From Butyrivibrio sp. WCD3002 (lineage in GTDB: Bacteria; Bacillota; Clostridia; Lachnospirales; Lachnospiraceae): a stretch of DNA of 64,000 nt. The stretch covers positions 186,001 to 250,000 of the forward strand of contig NZ_AUJO01000003.1 of NCBI RefSeq assembly GCF_000424265.1, given 5' to 3'. Positions within the stretch are counted from its first letter, which is position 1. Every line of letters begins with the position of its first letter. Position numbers and translations under genes: made by a program. Below are positions 60,593 to 64,000 of this stretch, piece by piece. The notes under the pieces are model-generated. The model was not told the DNA's origin. It saw only the letters and a program-made list of their open reading frames with translations, and ran no database searches.

Positions 60593-63265
60593 ATGGAAAA
60601 CGATACAAATACTACTAAACACTTAAATATTGGCATATATGCACACGTTGATGCAGGTAAGACAACCTTGTCCGAAGCGCTGCTTTTTACCTCCGGAGCC
60701 ATAAGAAAATCCGGCAGGGTAGATCACGGCAATACCTTCCTTGACACCTATTCTCTGGAAAGGAGCCGTGGTATCACAATTTTTTCAAAGCAGGCTGAGC
60801 TGACCTTACAGGGCGGAACAAGGGTGACTCTTTTGGATACTCCCGGGCATGCGGATTTTACAGCTGAAACTGAGCGCACAATGAAGGTTCTGGATGTGGC
60901 AATTCTTATAATAAGCGCAGCAGACGGCGTCACATCACAGGTATCCCTGCTCTGGAGACTTTTGTCCCACTATCAGGTTCCTGCCTTTATTTTCGTAAAT
61001 AAAATGGATCAGACAGGGACTGATAGGAGCCGCGTATATGAGGACATAAGAAAAAGATTATCCTCCCATGCACTGGACTTTTCAGGGGATTTAAGCCCTG
61101 ATGATTTTCAGGAGGAGCTGGCTCTTTGCGATGACGAGCTTCTTGCGGAATACCTTGAGAGCGGTCGCCATGTTACGGATGAAGAAATATCAAAGCTTAT
61201 CGCAGACAGAAAGCTTTTCCCCTGTGTCTTTGGCTCTGCCCTAAAAATGGAGGGTGTAGCTGAGCTTACAGAGCTGATTGAAAGGTATGCTACGGAGCCT
61301 GAATACGGCAAAGAGTTTGGAGCAAGGGTATATAAGATTTCAAGAGACAATCTTGGTGCCAGAATCACCTGGATGAAAATTACGGGGGGTTCTCTTCATC
61401 CAAGAGATATGATCTTTGATGAAAAAATAGACCAGATAAGGGTTTATTCAGGAGAAAAATATGAGCTTCTTCAGGAAGCCACCGGCGGCAGAATTGTAGC
61501 TGTCACCGGGCTTTCCAAAACCCGTGCAGGTCAGGGCCTTGGAAATCTCCTTGGAGAAACTGCAGAGCTTTTGCAGCCTATTCTTTCCACTACGATTCTG
61601 CTGCCTGAGGATGCCGACAAATTCACAGTTTACAACAATCTCCTTACTCTTTCTGAGGAGGAGCCGCTTTTATCCGTCCACAAAAATGAGCAGACAGGCG
61701 ACATATCTGTTCAGATTATGGGCGAGGTTCAGATGGAGGTGTTAAAGCACCTTTGCAAGGAACGCTTTGATATCGACATAGACTTTGGTCCTGAAACCAT
61801 CGTCTATAAAGAGACCATAAGAAATGCCGTTGAAGGTGTGGGACATTTTGAGCCTCTCCGCCACTATGCAGAGGTGCATCTTTTGCTGTCCCCTGCCGAG
61901 CCCGGCAGCGGCCTCGTTTTTGATACAGACTGCAAAACAGATATCCTTGCAAGAAACTGGCAAAACCTCATTATTTCAAATCTTGAGCAATTAAATATAA
62001 GGGGAGTCCTCACCGGCTCAGATATTACCGATATGCGTATAACCGTAATCGGCGGCCGTGCCCATGATAAGCACACTGAAGGCGGCGATTTCAGGGAAGC
62101 TACACTCCGTGCCGTACGTCAGGGTCTTATGATGACTGACAGTATTCTTTTGGAGCCTGTATATGACTATGAAATTGAAGTTCCGGGGGACTGTGTCGGA
62201 AGAGTTTTAAGTGATATGAGCAGAATGAATGGCACCAGCAATCCTCCCGAAGTAAAGGAGGATGGTACTTCTGTAATAACAGGCACTGTTCCTGCTTCTG
62301 AGCTCTCGGGATATTCAGCTTCGCTTATCTCCTTCACCCACGGACAGGGAAGAATTTCACTTAACCTTCGTGGTTACGAGCCCTGCCATAATGCAGAGGA
62401 GATCATAGCAGCAGCTGATTACGATCCGGACCGCGACATAGAGCAGCCGACAGGCAGTGTATTTTGCTCACACGGCGCAGGAACGCTTATTCCCTGGGAT
62501 GAAGTACGAAATCATATGCATGTGGATACAGGCTGGTCAGAGGCCTCATCAGACTCAGATAATGGCATTAACCTGAATGCCCCTGAAACGGACCTTTCAC
62601 TTTACGGCGATGAGCTTAAGAGCTTCCGCTCATCCGATATTAAATCCGCAGGGCAGGAGCTATCCTACGAGGAAAGGGAGAAAAGCTACAGCGCCACCAT
62701 AAAGGAGCTTGATCAGATTTTCGAGCGAACCTACGGTAAGGTTAAACCTCGCTATGACGCCAAGGCAGATGAGGAGCGAAAAAGAAAGGCCGCAAATAAA
62801 GCTCCCGAGAAAAAGTACAAGGCAAAAAACGAGTATTCTCCCGAGAACTCTTATCTTCTGGTTGATGGCTACAATATTATTTATGCCAATAACGAGCTGA
62901 GAAATTTAGCAGAGCATGACATAAAGTCTGCCCGGGATAAGCTGATGGATATTTTGTCCAATTTTCAGGGTTATAGAAGAGAAAATGTGATTCTAGTATT
63001 TGATGCCTACAGAGTGCCCGGCGGAACTGAGCATGTGATTAAATACCACAATCTTGATGTTGTTTTCACAAGGGAAGCTGAGACTGCCGACCAATACATA
63101 GAGAGAACGGCTCATGAATACAGTAAAAAAAGCCGCGTAACAGTAGCGACTTCAGATGCAATAGAACAGGTAATTATTTATGGCGCAGGTGCCATCCGCA
63201 TGTCCGCTAACGATTTCTGGCTTGAAGTAGACAGAACCGAAGCGGAAATACGCGATAAGCTTTAA
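60593..63265 (+). CDS. TetM/EF-G-like translational GTPase fused to a YacP/Rae1-type NYN domain
   Basis: An 890-aa fusion. The first 650 or so residues follow the ribosomal-protection/EF-G plan: G1 AHVDAGKTT (17-25), RGITIFSKQ, G3 DTPGHADF, G4 NKMD, domain II, and EF-G domains III-V (YDYEIEVPGDCVGRVLSDM, GTVPASELSGYSASLISFTH). A Lys/Glu-rich linker (about 690-748) leads to a NYN nuclease domain (752-890) with all four acidic sites: LLVDGYNII, LVFDAYRV, TADQYIER and VATSDAIEQ. YacP (Rae1) in Bacillus cuts mRNA in the ribosomal A site. I infer a ribosome-directed nuclease or rescue factor; tetracycline protection cannot be excluded. It appears leaderless. Confidence 0.92.
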   Translation: MENDTNTTKHLNIGIYAHVDAGKTTLSEALLFTSGAIRKSGRVDHGNTFLDTYSLERSRGITIFSKQAELTLQGGTRVTLLDTPGHADFTAETERTMKVLDVAILIISAADGVTSQVSLLWRLLSHYQVPAFIFVNKMDQTGTDRSRVYEDIRKRLSSHALDFSGDLSPDDFQEELALCDDELLAEYLESGRHVTDEEISKLIADRKLFPCVFGSALKMEGVAELTELIERYATEPEYGKEFGARVYKISRDNLGARITWMKITGGSLHPRDMIFDEKIDQIRVYSGEKYELLQEATGGRIVAVTGLSKTRAGQGLGNLLGETAELLQPILSTTILLPEDADKFTVYNNLLTLSEEEPLLSVHKNEQTGDISVQIMGEVQMEVLKHLCKERFDIDIDFGPETIVYKETIRNAVEGVGHFEPLRHYAEVHLLLSPAEPGSGLVFDTDCKTDILARNWQNLIISNLEQLNIRGVLTGSDITDMRITVIGGRAHDKHTEGGDFREATLRAVRQGLMMTDSILLEPVYDYEIEVPGDCVGRVLSDMSRMNGTSNPPEVKEDGTSVITGTVPASELSGYSASLISFTHGQGRISLNLRGYEPCHNAEEIIAAADYDPDRDIEQPTGSVFCSHGAGTLIPWDEVRNHMHVDTGWSEASSDSDNGINLNAPETDLSLYGDELKSFRSSDIKSAGQELSYEEREKSYSATIKELDQIFERTYGKVKPRYDAKADEERKRKAANKAPEKKYKAKNEYSPENSYLLVDGYNIIYANNELRNLAEHDIKSARDKLMDILSNFQGYRRENVILVFDAYRVPGGTEHVIKYHNLDVVFTREAETADQYIERTAHEYSKKSRVTVATSDAIEQVIIYGAGAIRMSANDFWLEVDRTEAEIRDKL

Positions 63266-63271
63266 CCCATA

Positions 63272-63499
63272 TTATGAGTTGTGCTGTGCAAGGTAATCAT
63301 TGAGAGCATCTGTGATCTCATCACCATCGATGCCATGTACTGCACAAGCCTCTGCAAGAGACTCCATCTGTGAAGCGGGGCAATGGATACAACCCATTCC
63401 ACACTCCATAAGGAACTGTGCTGCAAGAGGGTGCTTTGTAATGATCTCTCCAACGAGCATGCTTGAATTAATGATGTCCTGATTTACTGTTTCGCTCAT
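63272..63499 (-). CDS. DUF1858 redox-disulfide domain protein
   Basis: A 75-aa protein made only of a DUF1858 domain: LVGEIITKHPLAAQFLMECG, then MGCIHCPAS with the CxxC pair, and GIDGDEITDALNDYL. The family is linked to hybrid-cluster proteins and nitrogen or redox chemistry; function not established. The start follows AGGAGG. Convergent with the GTPase gene (6 nt between stops). Confidence 0.88.
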   Translation of the reverse strand: MSETVNQDIINSSMLVGEIITKHPLAAQFLMECGMGCIHCPASQMESLAEACAVHGIDGDEITDALNDYLAQHNS

Positions 63500-63636
63500 T
63501 TTGTCCTCCTATGTCAATAAAAACTATAAATTACATTTTATACACTCGATTTAAGTGTGATAGAATTTTAACCCGAAAAATATATAAATACAAGTCCTAT
63601 TAATCGAAGACAATGATATGAGTTTCCTATAACGTA

Positions 63637-63664
63637 AAAGAGACTACTTTTTTGTAGTCTCTTT
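63637..63664. terminator. Terminator of the small-protein genes
   Basis: A perfect 11-bp stem, AAAGAGACTAC with GTAGTCTCTTT, and a 6-nt T loop. Overlaps the stop of the possible 24-aa frame. Confidence 0.88.
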
Positions 63665-63737
63665 ATTCTATGCTTTCTTCACTTATTGTGGCTGATCCTA
63701 TTGAATTGTTAAGCGAAGGTCTTTTCATAGCGGTCAT
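63663..63737 (-). other. Possible 24-aa ORF
   Basis: Frame MTAMKRPSLNNSIGSATISE, ending ESIE, starts two nt after the stop of the 54-aa gene and ends in the terminator stem. It has no ribosome-binding site of its own and would depend on translational coupling. Confidence 0.3.
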
Positions 63738-63739
63738 GA

Positions 63740-63904
63740 TTACCAAACGAAGGTTACTGCGTTTGCAACATCCTGGGATATGGTGTTGTCCTTAACCAGC
63801 TGCTTAAGCCAATTCTCAAGATCATCTGCCTTGTGGTTGGTTTCAACAAAGTGTATGCTCTTTCCATTTACATCTTTTGCAAGAAACAATTCGTACATAT
63901 ACAT
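63740..63904 (-). CDS. Small 54-aa protein
   Basis: Frame starting MYMYELFLAKDVNGKSIHFV and ending DVANAVTFVW. GGAGGAAAA lies directly before the ATG at 63904, and a strong terminator closes the unit. The predicted fold is small alpha/beta; the family is not recognised. The remaining bases to the window end (63905-64000) are AT-rich, with nothing further seen. Confidence 0.6.
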   Translation of the reverse strand: MYMYELFLAKDVNGKSIHFVETNHKADDLENWLKQLVKDNTISQDVANAVTFVW

Positions 63905-64000
63905 TAGCTTTTCCTCCGTTATATATCATTATTTGTTTCATGCTATCGGCCGTTTTGCATGTAATTTGTTTGTTCACTTTTATTATCGTGCCGATATTAA

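Noticed and set aside
60593..63265. Plain tetracycline-resistance gene
   Set aside because: The GTPase part alone would suggest TetM-type resistance, but the C-terminal NYN nuclease domain with intact acidic residues and a charged linker does not occur in mobile tet genes.

Overview
The window looks like chromosome of a motile, low-to-moderate GC anaerobic Firmicute of the Lachnospiraceae, most likely Butyrivibrio or a close relative. Reasons: the dgt-dnaG-rpoD-trmK block, a DUF6465 protein, a MecA adaptor behind a CIRCE-like site, a TGS-uridine kinase, a type A RNase P RNA, flagellar and chemotaxis genes, and an esterase that from memory is close to the B. proteoclasticus feruloyl esterase Est1E. 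Most of the window is ordinary core genome; the accessory material is concentrated at 30-33 kb, 35.9-41.9 kb and 46.5-51.7 kb.

1-30 kb. comM (cut by the window edge), pilT, hemW-lepA and rpsT are followed by two CobW-type GTPases that look like a zinc-handling pair. Next comes a large membrane-anchored coiled-coil protein built of about 70 heptads, divergent from a leaderless GGDEF gene. An SDR dehydrogenase follows, then rnpB with a secreted trypsin-like protease starting 14 nt after it, a TGS-uridine kinase, and the macromolecular-synthesis block (dgt, dnaG, rpoD with a histone-like Lys/Ala tail, trmK). A chemoreceptor is paired with an orphan sugar-binding lipoprotein, followed by tdk, a voltage-gated K+ channel and a CPBP protease.

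30-42 kb. A sugar ABC locus is decaying: two permeases are fused in frame, the binding-protein gene is broken, and a LacI gene has lost its DNA-binding domain. A hybrid sensor kinase, ThpR, a Nudix hydrolase and an S66 peptidase follow. Then comes a graveyard of fragments (STAS, Rpn-like), a short-repeat array, two tRNA-like cloverleaf repeats, a tRNA-Leu gene and an IS1634-type insertion sequence flanked by a perfect 89-bp direct repeat that duplicates the tRNA promoter.

42-52 kb. An alanine/sodium symporter, dtd with the feruloyl-esterase-like hydrolase, an exonuclease and a tRNA-Leu pair; the second tRNA is nearly identical to the one at 39.4 kb but inverted and is again followed by a long palindrome and a cloverleaf repeat. 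Beyond it lies an accessory stretch with two large unrecognised proteins and a broken flavodoxin gene.

52-64 kb. A SpoIIE-type phosphatase diverges from a PadR/DUF1700 operon whose promoter carries three operator-like repeats. Then a ureohydrolase-fold protein and MecA under a CIRCE-like site, a hook protein, CysE, a secreted CAP/Fn3 protein, tRNA-Pro, and a leaderless gene fusing a TetM/EF-G-like GTPase to a YacP/Rae1-type NYN nuclease domain, and last small redox and hypothetical proteins.

The most interesting candidates are the cloverleaf repeats attached to tRNA-Leu genes, the GTPase-nuclease fusion, and the IS with its very long target duplication.
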